Shown piece by piece: positions 30,333 to 40,246 of a DNA stretch of 55,000 nt. The DNA comes from Symbiodinium natans (taxonomy: Eukaryota > Sar > Dinophyceae > Suessiales > Symbiodiniaceae): positions 650,992 to 705,991 of the forward strand of contig CAJNDS010000058.1 of assembly GCA_905221605.1 (NCBI GenBank), written 5' to 3'. The position numbers and the translations under genes are program-made. The notes under the pieces are model-generated. The model had not been told where the DNA came from. It worked only from the letters and a program-made list of their open reading frames with translations, and made no database searches. The stretch's first letter is position 1. The number at the start of each line of letters is the position of its first letter.

Positions 30333-33300
30333 TGCGCCGTTTGCGCACTGCTCTTGTCAGCTTTGTATAACAATTCCAGACCTCGACAGGACTACGCAAA
30401 GGAACAGGGCAATGCAGTGCCTGTACTGGCGCACATATCATAGCCCGAGTGATGGCGGGATAATCCGCACCATTAAACACCTTATGAAATAGCTCATGTG
30501 GCGGTTGCCGGATATCCCTCGGCACAATGCACGTTGAAGCCACTGGCACTGTACATGCAAAATGTTGTAGAGTCTGACGTCGCTCGATCTTAATTTCAAG
30601 TTCAAGCCGCTTGCATACATCTTTAAACGCGTGCAAGAAAACAGTAGCTTGTTTACCAAGCGATGGCCTGCTCAGGGCTAAAGGAGGGTAATCAGCTTCA
30701 CAGATGAACGCTTGCGGTACTGAGCCCGTTTGCAAGGTCGGAGGCAATCTGCCCGTACTCCATGTTGCCACGTTGACTGGAGCCAGCCATCCTGTGGACA
30801 CTACAAAATGTAAATAAAGCTCCAGGATGGAAACCCACTCAGAAGACTCCACCCAAGTACCTTGCTTCATCCAGGTCTGAACTACCCACAAGAAACGAGG
30901 TCCTAGTAAAGCATCCGCAAAAACCTGCGGTTGGAAACCAAAACTTACAATTTGACCATTTTGAATCGATGCATTTGAAGACACAGCAAGGTCAGCTGCG
31001 CAAGCAGTTTGCTCAAGAACCTGTGTTTGATCATGCGACCGAGAGGTCCCCCGAACAATACTTTCCTGCAACGAAAAAACAAAGTTCGCTACTTTCACAT
31101 ATTCAGCATAAGCCTGTCGGGCTTTTTGAACAACGTCGGCTACTTGTTGTGGCAGCTCACGATACACAGATTTGGCAGCCTCATCAACAGCATCGTTGTG
31201 GCAGCGCTGCCAACGCTGAGCAAAACTTTCACCAGGTTTGGGCTTACTATGCGATTTAACATGCTGTATTCGCCAGCCGGTCCGTTTTGGGGCAAGCTTT
31301 TGCCAAACTGCCCACCACAAGGATGTTTCAGCGTTTTGCAAGAAGCGCGAATGAACCCACCCTCTAGCCAACAAAACCCTAAACCCCAAAACAACCGAAA
31401 GGTTGTCGGAGTACAAAGTAGCAGAAGACGCGGTCTGTACTGCAACAAGAACAGCATACAGCTCAGCACGGAAATTATCCTGTCGTCCTGGAAGCATGCC
31501 TCTTTCTACAATTGCATGGTCCATCGAGCAGGGATAAGCGAGGACAACAGCCCAGGTGCTAACCGGGACAAATGCATGAGGTTGGGTTGAACCATCGGTA
31601 AAAAGATGCACGCCATCATCCAAGCACTCTTGGACAACAGGGTGCTCCAAGGCATTAAACATCCTACGTGCATCCGTTCCTGCAGGAGACTCAGGCCATA
31701 AACCTCGCAACAGAATCTCGTCGTCAATGGTCTCTAGTAGACCAGGCGGAATTTGCGCACGGGCATTTGCATACTTGGGGCAAAGACGTAGGCGGTGCGC
31801 ATACCCATCTTCACAACCACAGTGCTTGCATAAAGCCTCCTCACTGGAAAGAAAGTGCCGCTTCTGACCGGACGACAAAGCAGCACCTACAGTAAAACTC
31901 CCAACAATAGAATGACTGCATTTAGTAACCTTCCTAAGGGAAAGGGACATCGGCAGGGAAACCAGGGGGGCCCTACTATACCCAGGCTGGTCCGGCAGCT
32001 TCGTTGCGATCACCTGCCACCATGCGTTACAAACCAGCGCTTTCAACTCTTGTTTGGAAGATAAACACAGATGGATACTTTCACCAGAGGTACCCAAACA
32101 CAACAACCCAGGCTGTGGAACCCAACCTAAACAACGAAGCTGCGCCAACAAGTACGTGTACGGACCTGTCGTAGGCGAACTCGCTGATATCACTATATCC
32201 CATTGTCTACAGGTGGACTCCGAGTCTTGCGCAAAAACCCTACGCAAGGTATTGACTCGACGGAGAAGGAAAAGAATGAATGGTTCATACTGGACTTCAA
32301 GTCCAAGCAGGGGAGTGAGGAAATGGTTCCTATGACTCGTTGGGCCAAAGACTGCTGCTGAGTACTTGCCACGCAGTAAGCTGCAAGTCGACAGGGACGT
32401 ACTTGCAAACTCACAACCAAAAGACACAGCCGAGTGCACAACGCGCACAAGTACATGGGCTTTCCTACTGTGTGCCCAAGGCGCGCGTTGCAACTTCATC
32501 AACCTTGGTTGCACAGCTTCCACACGGCGTAGCAAGCTCGCTGCCATAACCTGTTTACTTACATTAAAATCCACCCCGAGATCGTCCAACCTTAAACAAA
32601 CCTGCAAAGGAGAACCTTGAAACGACATGTTGCGAAGTAGTTGCCTGCCTGCAGGGCAATTCGAGTAAACCCTGGTCTTCTCAGAATTAAGAAGCAACTG
32701 CATGGTCTGCGTGGCCGCACTCACTTCGTTCAAGAACGGCGCAAGCTGGGAACTGTCCCACATCTGGGCACTCCAGTTGTCGACGTAGCTGACTAAACTA
32801 ACCCCCAAGCCCGAAATCCTAGCGGTTAAAGCCCAAGTAACCACAATCATGCACGACACCGCCAAGGGGCATCCTTCAGGCACTCCGACCGTACTTTGGA
32901 CAGGTCCCCACAAGCCACCACCAAGCTTAAAAAACCGTTTAAGCTTACTTAAAAACTTACTGTATGCTTCTGCCAAGAGCGGTGGCCAACCAGTGCGCAC
33001 AGCCATCTGCATGACAAGATCACGAGGCAATAGGTTATAAGCCTTAGATAAATCAAGTGAAACACCGAAGACAGTTCGGTTGGAAGCCATCGCTTCTTCA
33101 ATTTGCGCAGCAAGGTTCCATGCAGCATCAGTGGACGACCGTCCGGGGATACTGCCGCACAACGTTTCTGGCAAATGAGGCAACCAATGCTCCAAGATTT
33201 TCTTGGAAAAGATTTTGCCAAACAGCCGGTACAAGCTTGAGAGAATTGTGATGGGTCTACCATCTTTAGGAACTTGAGGCTGCTCTACCTTGGCGAGCAA

Positions 33301-35589
33301 AGCAACAGCAGCATTACACATTTCATCCGGCCATTCCCCGGTCAGGAGTATGGAGTTGAAAAGCAACGCAAGCAGTTGTGCATCTTCTTCATGCACACAT
33401 TGCAGCTCAAAGTTACTAAACCCATCTAAACCCCTAGCCTTTCCCACCTTCAACCGTCGCACAGCTTCAAGAACGTCTGCTGTGGTGACTTCCGGGTCGA
33501 AAGCAGGTAAATGCGGCAAGGCATGAACCAAGTACTGGGCTTGAGATTGTACGACCGGTCGTGAGTGGTTCCAATACGAAGACCAGAACTGTGAAAACTG
33601 GTCGAACAACCACACAGGATCTGTACACCACGCCTTTTGGATAACCGTTTTCCTATACATTTCAATTTTCATCGGGGAATCAAGCGTGACAACGTCCTTT
33701 TCAATTTTAAACACAGCCGCAGAACACTTACCAAAACACCACTTTGAACCCATCTGGACAAGTTGTGGCTCCCGGACTCGGAATTTGGCATGATCACCCT
33801 TACTAGTGCGCAACGGGCTGACATGTAAAGACGTTTCCCTAAGCAGGGAATCAAGCCTCGCTGGTGATTCAGGCTTGACACTGGCAGCATGCAGTTTACC
33901 GCCTTTCTTCCAATCCTGTTCGAAGGTACGACTGGCAGCAGCCCTTTGCTCACGTGCGACAGACAACTGCATTAGCTTGAAGTCATGCAGCACAGACGGC
34001 AAAATGCTATCAATCCACTGCAGCGACGGCACATCAACAGGGACAAGTGAACAAATGTCTTGCTCGATCAGCCACGATGCAAAGTCCGGGCTGAAGCTAC
34101 CATCAGCATGCAACTTGTGCCACAGGTCACGGCACTGAGCAGGTTGGCAGTTTTTCGCCAGCAAGTGGCGCAAATGCTGGAGCCTGGATATCGCTCTTGC
34201 ACGCATGTTGAAGCGCATTCGATCTGTAACCACCTCTTGTGTCGGATGTAGAGCGGCAGACACTGGATGTACATGTCTTACCTTACCTTTAAACCGACCT
34301 AAGAACTTAACCGGCAGTTTTGACCCAAGGGCTTGCAAATGCACCCGCATAAACTTGTCCTCAAATCCTTCAACAAAACATCTAAATGCCGCAAGAGTAT
34401 CCCTACTCTGAATGTATTGCAAACACTTGGCTTGATACTGCGTCGAAATGGGCTCCGCACGGAATTGCTTCTGCAGCTGGCACAGCTTTGCAAGGTCGCA
34501 CGGCAAGCTCCATTTGGGTATTCGGGTCATGACGGCTTCCCATCGGAATGTTGCTTGAAGCAATCCGTGGTCAGTAAAACCATTAGGATCTACCGCGAAA
34601 GTTTCCAAGGCCCTGAAAGCCAAGGGACAGCAAACAATGTAATCAAGTCTAGATACACCTTTGTACGTGGGTTGCGGAACTTCATTGGTGAGTGCAGCCA
34701 TTTTCTCCCCAACATCAACAAAACCCTTATCCAAGGCGCACTGCCAACAACCCAGCTTGCGTAAGTCGCAATTGAAATCTCCCGTAACCAGCGTCGGGGT
34801 ATGGTTACACCCAATCATGCGAAAGATTTCAGCAAAAAGCGTTTCATTTTGTTCAAGCGCACCGGCAACCCCAGAATGCACCCCATAAACTACCACAACA
34901 CGGATCTGGATATCACTCAGCTGAATGAGACAATCAGTGACTCTGGCCGATTGCCAAATAGCCTTGTCCCATAGGTTATGTAAGGATTTTAAATGATGTC
35001 TGGACAACAACAGCGTACCTGCGGCGGACGACCTTCCACCAGAAGACTGCTCTGGGCGCTTGTTATTCCAAGGCGCAGAAGATGCCAAATAACCCTTGAT
35101 GGACCTAGCTCGCTTATGAAGCTTAGCAAGGGTGGCAGTATTAGCGGAGGTTTCACTCCAAGCTGTGCAATTGTTTTGAAGGTCTAATTCGTCGGCATGC
35201 TTATTTGCAGACACGACATTGCGTAGCAAAAAACTCCAAGGTCCAGGATTCTGTGCTTCCCCAACCCTACAGGCATACGAAAAGGAGTATTCGTTATGCC
35301 TGACACGTTCCACGAAACTCACAAACCCAAAACAGGAACAACCGGCAAACAACCCCCACACTTTGTCCCAGGCACACGAAAGATGCGAGATTGGCTGCGG
35401 TCGCCAAAGCTGACAATTAAGTTGCACATGCCACGAAGTGGTGTGTAGCAGTGATGACTGCTGGACGTTATCAGTTGCATTGCCAAATTGGCTAATTACC
35501 CCAGCCCGTGGCACACACGGCACCGTCACATAGGAACATCCTGCCAGGCAGAAGGCGTTTGTTCTAACCCGACAATCACATAACTCCAT
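30325..35589 (-). CDS. LINE ORF2: AP-like endonuclease, reverse transcriptase, zinc knuckle and RNase H
   Basis: A 1754-aa replication protein counted from the first ATG (35589); the frame is open further upstream. An N-terminal region of about 113 residues ends in GEAQNPGP (NPGP 114-117), immediately before the endonuclease. Endonuclease/exonuclease/phosphatase motifs are N124, SET (E146), GDFN (D271, N273), RLDYI (D316) and TDH (H341). Reverse transcriptase runs about 690-960, with motif A SLDLSKAY (D846), motif B VGVPEGCP and motif C SYVDNW, where the usual second Asp of xxDD is Asn938. A Cx2Cx7Hx4C zinc knuckle is C1254, C1257, H1265, C1270. RNase H has the full D-E-D-D set (D1332, E1376, D1395, D1469) plus HVKSH. 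The last 270 residues are unassigned. It is in the same frame as ORF1, with one TGA between them. The fold order is that of RNase H-bearing LINE clades. Activity is uncertain because of the YVDN motif. Confidence 0.95.
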   Translation of the reverse strand: MELCDCRVRTNAFCLAGCSYVTVPCVPRAGVISQFGNATDNVQQSSLLHTTSWHVQLNCQLWRPQPISHLSCAWDKVWGLFAGCSCFGFVSFVERVRHNEYSFSYACRVGEAQNPGPWSFLLRNVVSANKHADELDLQNNCTAWSETSANTATLAKLHKRARSIKGYLASSAPWNNKRPEQSSGGRSSAAGTLLLSRHHLKSLHNLWDKAIWQSARVTDCLIQLSDIQIRVVVVYGVHSGVAGALEQNETLFAEIFRMIGCNHTPTLVTGDFNCDLRKLGCWQCALDKGFVDVGEKMAALTNEVPQPTYKGVSRLDYIVCCPLAFRALETFAVDPNGFTDHGLLQATFRWEAVMTRIPKWSLPCDLAKLCQLQKQFRAEPISTQYQAKCLQYIQSRDTLAAFRCFVEGFEDKFMRVHLQALGSKLPVKFLGRFKGKVRHVHPVSAALHPTQEVVTDRMRFNMRARAISRLQHLRHLLAKNCQPAQCRDLWHKLHADGSFSPDFASWLIEQDICSLVPVDVPSLQWIDSILPSVLHDFKLMQLSVAREQRAAASRTFEQDWKKGGKLHAASVKPESPARLDSLLRETSLHVSPLRTSKGDHAKFRVREPQLVQMGSKWCFGKCSAAVFKIEKDVVTLDSPMKIEMYRKTVIQKAWCTDPVWLFDQFSQFWSSYWNHSRPVVQSQAQYLVHALPHLPAFDPEVTTADVLEAVRRLKVGKARGLDGFSNFELQCVHEEDAQLLALLFNSILLTGEWPDEMCNAAVALLAKVEQPQVPKDGRPITILSSLYRLFGKIFSKKILEHWLPHLPETLCGSIPGRSSTDAAWNLAAQIEEAMASNRTVFGVSLDLSKAYNLLPRDLVMQMAVRTGWPPLLAEAYSKFLSKLKRFFKLGGGLWGPVQSTVGVPEGCPLAVSCMIVVTWALTARISGLGVSLVSYVDNWSAQMWDSSQLAPFLNEVSAATQTMQLLLNSEKTRVYSNCPAGRQLLRNMSFQGSPLQVCLRLDDLGVDFNVSKQVMAASLLRRVEAVQPRLMKLQRAPWAHSRKAHVLVRVVHSAVSFGCEFASTSLSTCSLLRGKYSAAVFGPTSHRNHFLTPLLGLEVQYEPFILFLLRRVNTLRRVFAQDSESTCRQWDIVISASSPTTGPYTYLLAQLRCLGWVPQPGLLCLGTSGESIHLCLSSKQELKALVCNAWWQVIATKLPDQPGYSRAPLVSLPMSLSLRKVTKCSHSIVGSFTVGAALSSGQKRHFLSSEEALCKHCGCEDGYAHRLRLCPKYANARAQIPPGLLETIDDEILLRGLWPESPAGTDARRMFNALEHPVVQECLDDGVHLFTDGSTQPHAFVPVSTWAVVLAYPCSMDHAIVERGMLPGRQDNFRAELYAVLVAVQTASSATLYSDNLSVVLGFRVLLARGWVHSRFLQNAETSLWWAVWQKLAPKRTGWRIQHVKSHSKPKPGESFAQRWQRCHNDAVDEAAKSVYRELPQQVADVVQKARQAYAEYVKVANFVFSLQESIVRGTSRSHDQTQVLEQTACAADLAVSSNASIQNGQIVSFGFQPQVFADALLGPRFLWVVQTWMKQGTWVESSEWVSILELYLHFVVSTGWLAPVNVATWSTGRLPPTLQTGSVPQAFICEADYPPLALSRPSLGKQATVFLHAFKDVCKRLELEIKIERRQTLQHFACTVPVASTCIVPRDIRQPPHELFHKVFNGADYPAITRAMICAPVQALHCPVPLRSPVEVWNCYTKLTRAVRKRRNA

Positions 35590-35631
35590 CACGACATGAA
35601 CCGCTGCAACGGGCTGGACGGCTGCACTGCG

Positions 35632-38223
35632 TCAGCCAACACGCTGGGATTTACCATCCCCGGTATTTGTCGGGGTGACTTCTGGAGATCTTTTAGATAA
35701 CAACAGTCGAAGCTCAGACCTTTGTAGATCCATCGCTTCCTTTAACGCTTGTGTCAAGTCCGCTTTGGTTACCACAGCTGCTGACAAGCACTCAACCTTT
35801 TGCTCCACAGCAATAACCCTTTGGGCACATTCATGCTGGGTTTGGTGCACCTGTTGTTGGTGAAATTTCATGTTGGCCTCCATGTCAACTTGTTGTTGCT
35901 TCAGGTCCTCAATGGCTGTTTGGAAACGCTGGTTCATGTCCTCAAGCTTTCTATCCACATCAGCCTGAAGCACACCTACCTGGGTCATGGTGGGTCCTTG
36001 AGGCGCAACAGCATCTTGGGGATTACCAATGTATGGTACAAAGGCCGCGCTACCTAGGGCCACCTGCCGATTGATAGCCTTGCGTAGTGCGACAGGACCA
36101 GCTACTAGTGTCTCAGACGGCGGGTTTGCCTTTGAGGGCTGCGCCGGAGTGATTAATACCAAGTTGCCGTTGACCTCCACCGTGTCAGTGGAGGGCGCAT
36201 CTGAAGACGATGATCCGATGAGCCACGTGTTGTGGTTGACTTGCCTCAACGGTGTAGCCTCCCAGCTCATTTCATCAAGAACCTTCTGGAGGGAAATCTT
36301 ATCCATGGACGGCGGGATGGGCGCCATAGACCATTTGGCCATGATGGGAATATCGACCTTGATACCGCTCGCAGTCCAAGATGGTTCCAGTTTTTGGCGT
36401 ATGCTGCTATACTCTTTTGCTGCAACTCTGATGCCTAGGGACGTTCTCCCTCGAACCAGCCCTTGTGCAGAAGGGTACGCACGCATCACGGTCATGGCAT
36501 GACCAATGTCCGCAGTGTGGGTCCAAACTACCCTGTACTCACCACTGGATGAACCAGAAGGGCCATCTTTCGGAGTGAAGAATACGCCATCCTTTCCTGA
36601 TTGAGGAAGAACTTTTGACAACGTGTCCCGGGGCAGTTTCAGAAATGCATGGAATGTGCACGCATCCTTGGCTTGCACCTGCTTATTGCCAGAATACCAG
36701 CGTTTGGACCAAGAAGATATGACGCCTTGAAGGTTGTCAATGTGGTTGTGGATGTAGCGCATCGGGTTGCCAACAACCACGCTCCAGTCCTCAATGTACT
36801 CTTTACGCAATTCGCAAGAAATGATAGCCACCTGGGTATCTGCCGCCGTGATTTGATGCTTGGCCTGACTCACACTGATCTTCGTGTTCCCAAACTGCAC
36901 AAGCCACCCTCGCAAAAGGATACGCTGGTTGCTCGCACTTGCGGGGAAGGTTACTTCAGCAATCCTATCACTGGGGACCTTAGGGCGGGTAGGGCTTAGT
37001 ACCACGGAAGCCAACCCATCATCTGAAGAGCCACCCAATGATGCAAAGGCTTCAACCTCCTGGAGACTGCTGAATGTAACACCATGGCCACCAGTACGCA
37101 GCGCTGAAATGATTGGCACGGGAGCGTGGCTTGCGCCGGTGAAGGTCCCAGGGATGAGCTCAATGTCGAGTGGTCCATCGTCCTGCTTCCGCTTGTCACC
37201 ACTAGACACCGCCTCAGACCAGGGATCTGACTTCAACCAAGGGTCATCCTGAACACTCCGAGACGTCTGCTTACTCATCTTGAGTTCAGTTGCTGTCACC
37301 AACCGCATCCGATTGTTGATGAGCTGCTTAAGCTTTGCCCACGGTTCCAATGATTTGTATACCTCCTGCAAGCCTTCTTGACCTATGCACCCAATCACTT
37401 CATCAGCACGCTTTTCCACTGAAGACTGCGGTACTCCACGCACCAACAAATGTTGAACCAGCTTGGTTCGATCCTTGCTAGTGCCACCACGCAACAGTCC
37501 ACGAAGCCTGAGTATAAAACCCCCTAGTGGCAACGAATCTGTATGAGGAACGACAATGCCATCAATGGTAGCCTGCATCGCTTGACATGGTACAGGACAC
37601 ACTGGGGATATCCACTGTGGCCACGTTTGTCCTAGGCTAGGCACAGGCATAGAATGGAATTTGCCGTCTAGATCAACGAATCCAGTGAAGTGTGTATGCA
37701 AATCACCACAAACCCCGCCATCACGCTGACGATGTGCTGACATATCATGGGTCACATCATTGTGTCTCAAGCACTGCTCCACCACATTGGAGTCCAAAGT
37801 TGAAGCATCTCTTGAACCTGCTGACACACTCCCCTCAAAGCTTGATGACAAAGGACGACTCCACGCCACAACCTGTGCTATACCGCTGTGAGGTCCAAGT
37901 CGAGGTACTTGAAAATGCCACGCATGATGTCTCCACACAGGTGAGATGCAACCAAACATCACATAGATCTTTCCCAGTTGCAAGTCAGGAAGAATTACAC
38001 CCTCAATAACCACCTCGTCTTGAAGAACAATAGGCAGTCGCTGATGCTTGTGTGTTCCAAGTTCCACTGGCGAAGCAGAATGTACAAGCTGACCATATGC
38101 ACACTGATGATTTGCAATATGTGTCGGCATGAAGTACATCACCTTACGGCTGGACCACTTCTGACATGGGCTCCAGTGTGGGCTCCCACAAATGGAGTCA
38201 GCACATACGCACGCCGAAACCAT
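35632..38223 (-). CDS. LINE ORF1 protein with C-terminal coiled coil
   Basis: An 863-aa protein from the first ATG (38221-38223); the frame is open about 47 codons further upstream, but without an ATG. The N-terminal 320 residues are unassigned. A DDPWLKSDPW motif lies at 326-335. Residues about 420-690 show two blocks of mixed hydrophobic and basic sequence that might be RRM-like RNA-binding folds (inference only). Residues about 751-845 are a Q/E/K-rich coiled coil with heptad spacing. No CCHC knuckle is visible. ORF1 proteins of LINEs bind element RNA and multimerise, and a coiled coil fits that role. The ORF ends in TGA followed by C, 42 nt before the ORF2 ATG and in the same frame. Confidence 0.85.
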   Translation of the reverse strand: MVSACVCADSICGSPHWSPCQKWSSRKVMYFMPTHIANHQCAYGQLVHSASPVELGTHKHQRLPIVLQDEVVIEGVILPDLQLGKIYVMFGCISPVWRHHAWHFQVPRLGPHSGIAQVVAWSRPLSSSFEGSVSAGSRDASTLDSNVVEQCLRHNDVTHDMSAHRQRDGGVCGDLHTHFTGFVDLDGKFHSMPVPSLGQTWPQWISPVCPVPCQAMQATIDGIVVPHTDSLPLGGFILRLRGLLRGGTSKDRTKLVQHLLVRGVPQSSVEKRADEVIGCIGQEGLQEVYKSLEPWAKLKQLINNRMRLVTATELKMSKQTSRSVQDDPWLKSDPWSEAVSSGDKRKQDDGPLDIELIPGTFTGASHAPVPIISALRTGGHGVTFSSLQEVEAFASLGGSSDDGLASVVLSPTRPKVPSDRIAEVTFPASASNQRILLRGWLVQFGNTKISVSQAKHQITAADTQVAIISCELRKEYIEDWSVVVGNPMRYIHNHIDNLQGVISSWSKRWYSGNKQVQAKDACTFHAFLKLPRDTLSKVLPQSGKDGVFFTPKDGPSGSSSGEYRVVWTHTADIGHAMTVMRAYPSAQGLVRGRTSLGIRVAAKEYSSIRQKLEPSWTASGIKVDIPIMAKWSMAPIPPSMDKISLQKVLDEMSWEATPLRQVNHNTWLIGSSSSDAPSTDTVEVNGNLVLITPAQPSKANPPSETLVAGPVALRKAINRQVALGSAAFVPYIGNPQDAVAPQGPTMTQVGVLQADVDRKLEDMNQRFQTAIEDLKQQQVDMEANMKFHQQQVHQTQHECAQRVIAVEQKVECLSAAVVTKADLTQALKEAMDLQRSELRLLLSKRSPEVTPTNTGDGKSQRVG

Positions 38224-38411
38224 GGCACGGCCCGCGACTACGCGGAGAACCCCAGGAAAGAACACAAACGGCAAAAACCCACAACCCCAAGGCAAGGAAC
38301 CCCGAAGGCCAAACACAAAAAACCCAAACCCAGAACTACGGGCCCCTGTCAGCCTACCGGGCACGCCCGGTAGTACCGGCCGCGCCCCTGGGAGGCCTGG
38401 GCCAAGCGGCT
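38224..38411 (-). promoter_or_regulatory. LINE 5' leader with strong hairpin
   Basis: A GC-rich leader between the 5' junction and the first ATG. 38354-38373 is a perfect inverted repeat, CTACCGGGC-AC-GCCCGGTAG on the plus strand. Such a stem could affect translation or initiation of transcription; the role is inference. Confidence 0.5.
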
Positions 38412-38426
38412 GGCTTCTAGGGTTTA
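38412..38426. repeat. Target-site duplication, 5' flank of LINE
   Basis: GGCTTCTAGGGTTTA, identical to 30231-30245. The bases on either side of the two copies differ, so the match ends cleanly at 15 bp. It is followed by a TTTAGGG array. Confidence 0.85.
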
Positions 38427-38480
38427 GGGTTTAGGGTTTAGGGTTTAGGGTTTAGGGTGTAGGGTTCAGGGTTTAGGGGT
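38418..38480 (+). repeat. (TTTAGGG)n array at LINE 5' junction
   Basis: Begins inside the target-site duplication. Confidence 0.9.
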
Positions 38481-38695
38481 TTGTGGGGGTGGGGGGGGGG
38501 GGGGGAAAGCGGGCAAACCTTCCAAGGACTACTGAGTACTGGGCTCACCACCCCAGACCCTCAATCCCAGAACCCTAAACATCCTAAACACCCTAAACCC
38601 TAAACTCTGAACCCTAAGAAAAAACACCTAAAAACCTGGAACCCTAAAACCCCTAACCCAAAAAACAGTGAACATTGAATGGATCCAGCTCACTT

Positions 38696-38800
38696 CTTGG
38701 TAGCCCAGTAACCACAACAAGGGCACCCATTTTTGGTTGGTTGCTTTATAAAAGAACCAAGAGCAAAAAAAAAAGTAAAGGGTACCACTGGGCTAACAAG
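38696..38800. mobile_element. Short inverted-repeat element, family A
   Basis: CTTGGTAGCCCAGTAACC ... GGTACCACTGGGCTAACAAG; 105 bp, intact ends, 280 bp from the LINE 5' end. Confidence 0.7.
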
Positions 38801-39151
38801 ACTTAGAAGCCCCGCTGCACGGCAAAAGGATACTGTCCACTCATCATTCACATGCCTGGAGCAGGACTCCACAAAATCAGCATGCCTGCCAGTCATGGGG
38901 AACTCTTTGACGTCAAGGCCGATGCAGAAGGCAGATGCCGGAATGATGAGGTCTCTTAGCTTCTCCACCACCTCCGAACTTTCTTACCCTAAACCCCAAA
39001 GCCTAAAAGCCTCAAAGCCTAGAAGCCCAAAAGCCAAAAAGCCGAAAACCCTACGACCCTAAACCCCTAAACCCTGCAGACCCTAAAACCTAAGACCCTA
39101 AAACCCTAAGAAACACTTAAAACTCTAAACCCTAAAATCCTAAAACCCTAA

Positions 39152-39173
39152 CCCCCCCCCCCCCCCCCCCAAA
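39152..39173 (+). repeat. C19 tract followed by AAA
   Basis: Homopolymer next to CCCTAAAA-type repeats. Confidence 0.85.
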
Positions 39174-39206
39174 GACCCTATAGACCCTAAACCTGGCTGG
39201 TTCTTT

Positions 39207-39270
39207 GTAGGGAATGAGGGAATGGGGTACCCTAAATAATCCAGGGCCCTAGTTCCCTCATTCCCGACTA
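39207..39270. mobile_element. Small inverted-repeat element, family H
   Basis: GTAGGGAATGAGGGAA ... TTCCCTCATTCCCGACTA. A fragment, CTCATTCCCTACTAAC, recurs at about 39681. Confidence 0.5.
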
Positions 39271-39297
39271 ATAGCCATGGGAAAACCCAAGAAGCTG

Positions 39298-39450
39298 GAA
39301 AACCCTAAAACCTAAAAAACCCTAAAACCTAAAAACCCTAAAACCCTAAAACCCTAAAGCCCTAAAACCCTAAAACCCTAAAACCCTAAAACCTAAAACC
39401 CTACAACCCTTAAAACCCTAAAACGCTAAGACCCTAAACCCTAAACCTCA
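39298..39450 (-). repeat. (CCCTAAAA)n octamer array
   Basis: Consistently four A instead of three. Confidence 0.85.
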
Positions 39451-39518
39451 CACCCTTAGGGATTTTCATAGTTTTTTTGGGGGGGTTCTTAAGCAAGTAG
39501 TCGCAAGATTCCGCCCAC

Positions 39519-39557
39519 CTCCTCCAGTCGAAACTCCGACTTCCGGAGCGCTTGCTC
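39519..39557 (-). CDS. Candidate exon, coiled-coil-like
   Basis: 39 nt, 13 codons EQALRKSEFRLEE, acceptor GGAAGCCAG, donor GTGGGC. Nearest inferred exon upstream of the LINE. Confidence 0.5.
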
Positions 39558-40188
39558 CTGGCTTCCAGTCGAGGGTTTAGGGTTTAGGGTTTAGGGTTTA
39601 GGGTACAGGGTTGGGGGGTTTAGGGATATGGCTTTGTAGGGTTTAAGGTTTCGGGTTTTGGGTTTGGGGTTTGGGGTTTCTCATTCCCTACTAACCAACA
39701 GTAAGTCTCGGGGACCCTCACTGCAGTTTCTGTTGACTTGGACGTCAGACGCCGTCCAGCACTCCCAGTGCCGCCGCATTAGGGTAAGAGTGTTTGGGTG
39801 TATTTAGGGATTAGGGTTTAGCGTTTAGGGTTTGGTGGGTTTAGGATAAGAGTTTGGAGACCGCAGTGTATTTACGGTGCCCCACGGCAATGAAAAAAGT
39901 GTATTTAGTCTTCAGGGTGCTTGGGGTTTGGGGTTTAAGGTATTTAGGTTTTGGTTAGGGTTGACGGCGTGGGGTTGTGGGTACTTAGAGCTTCGGGTTT
40001 GGCAGCCGCCAGCCACCACGAGGCTCTGGAGTCCCCTAGACCCGAACCCCAAAAGCACCCTTGCATCGCAGACCCGTGAAACTCTCAACGACACCCCCTC
40101 CTGCCACCCCTAAACCCTAAACCCTAAACCCTAAACCCTGAACCCTAAACCCTAAACCCTAAACCCTAAACCCTGAGCCCCCTACTAC

Positions 40189-40246
40189 CTCCTCTCAGAC
40201 TTCGCAGACCCTATCAGTAACTCCAGAAAGTTGGACAACCAGGATC
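40189..40246 (-). CDS. Candidate exon, in phase with 40407-40459
   Basis: Acceptor GGGTATTAG, donor GTAGTA. Reads SWLSNFLELLIGSAKSER. Its first two bases complete the codon left by 40407-40459. Confidence 0.45.

Larger units (their letters stand above)
30246..38411 (-). mobile_element. Full-length LINE-type (non-LTR) retrotransposon
   Basis: An 8.2-kb element read on the minus strand, with a 5' leader of about 190 nt, ORF1, a 39-nt gap, ORF2 and a 79-nt 3' tail. It is bounded by a perfect 15-bp direct repeat (30231-30245 and 38412-38426), and removing one copy restores a continuous telomere-like tract. Both ORFs are uninterrupted, so the insertion looks young. There is no poly(A) or simple-repeat tail at the 3' end. 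LINEs move by nicking the target with their endonuclease and reverse-transcribing their RNA there. It lies between inferred exons 39519-39557 and 29781-29810, in sense orientation to them. Confidence 0.9.

Noticed and set aside
35590-38364. Extended starts for both LINE ORFs (GTG at 35592 and 38364)
   Set aside because: GTG is an unlikely start in a eukaryote; the first ATGs are 35589 and 38223.
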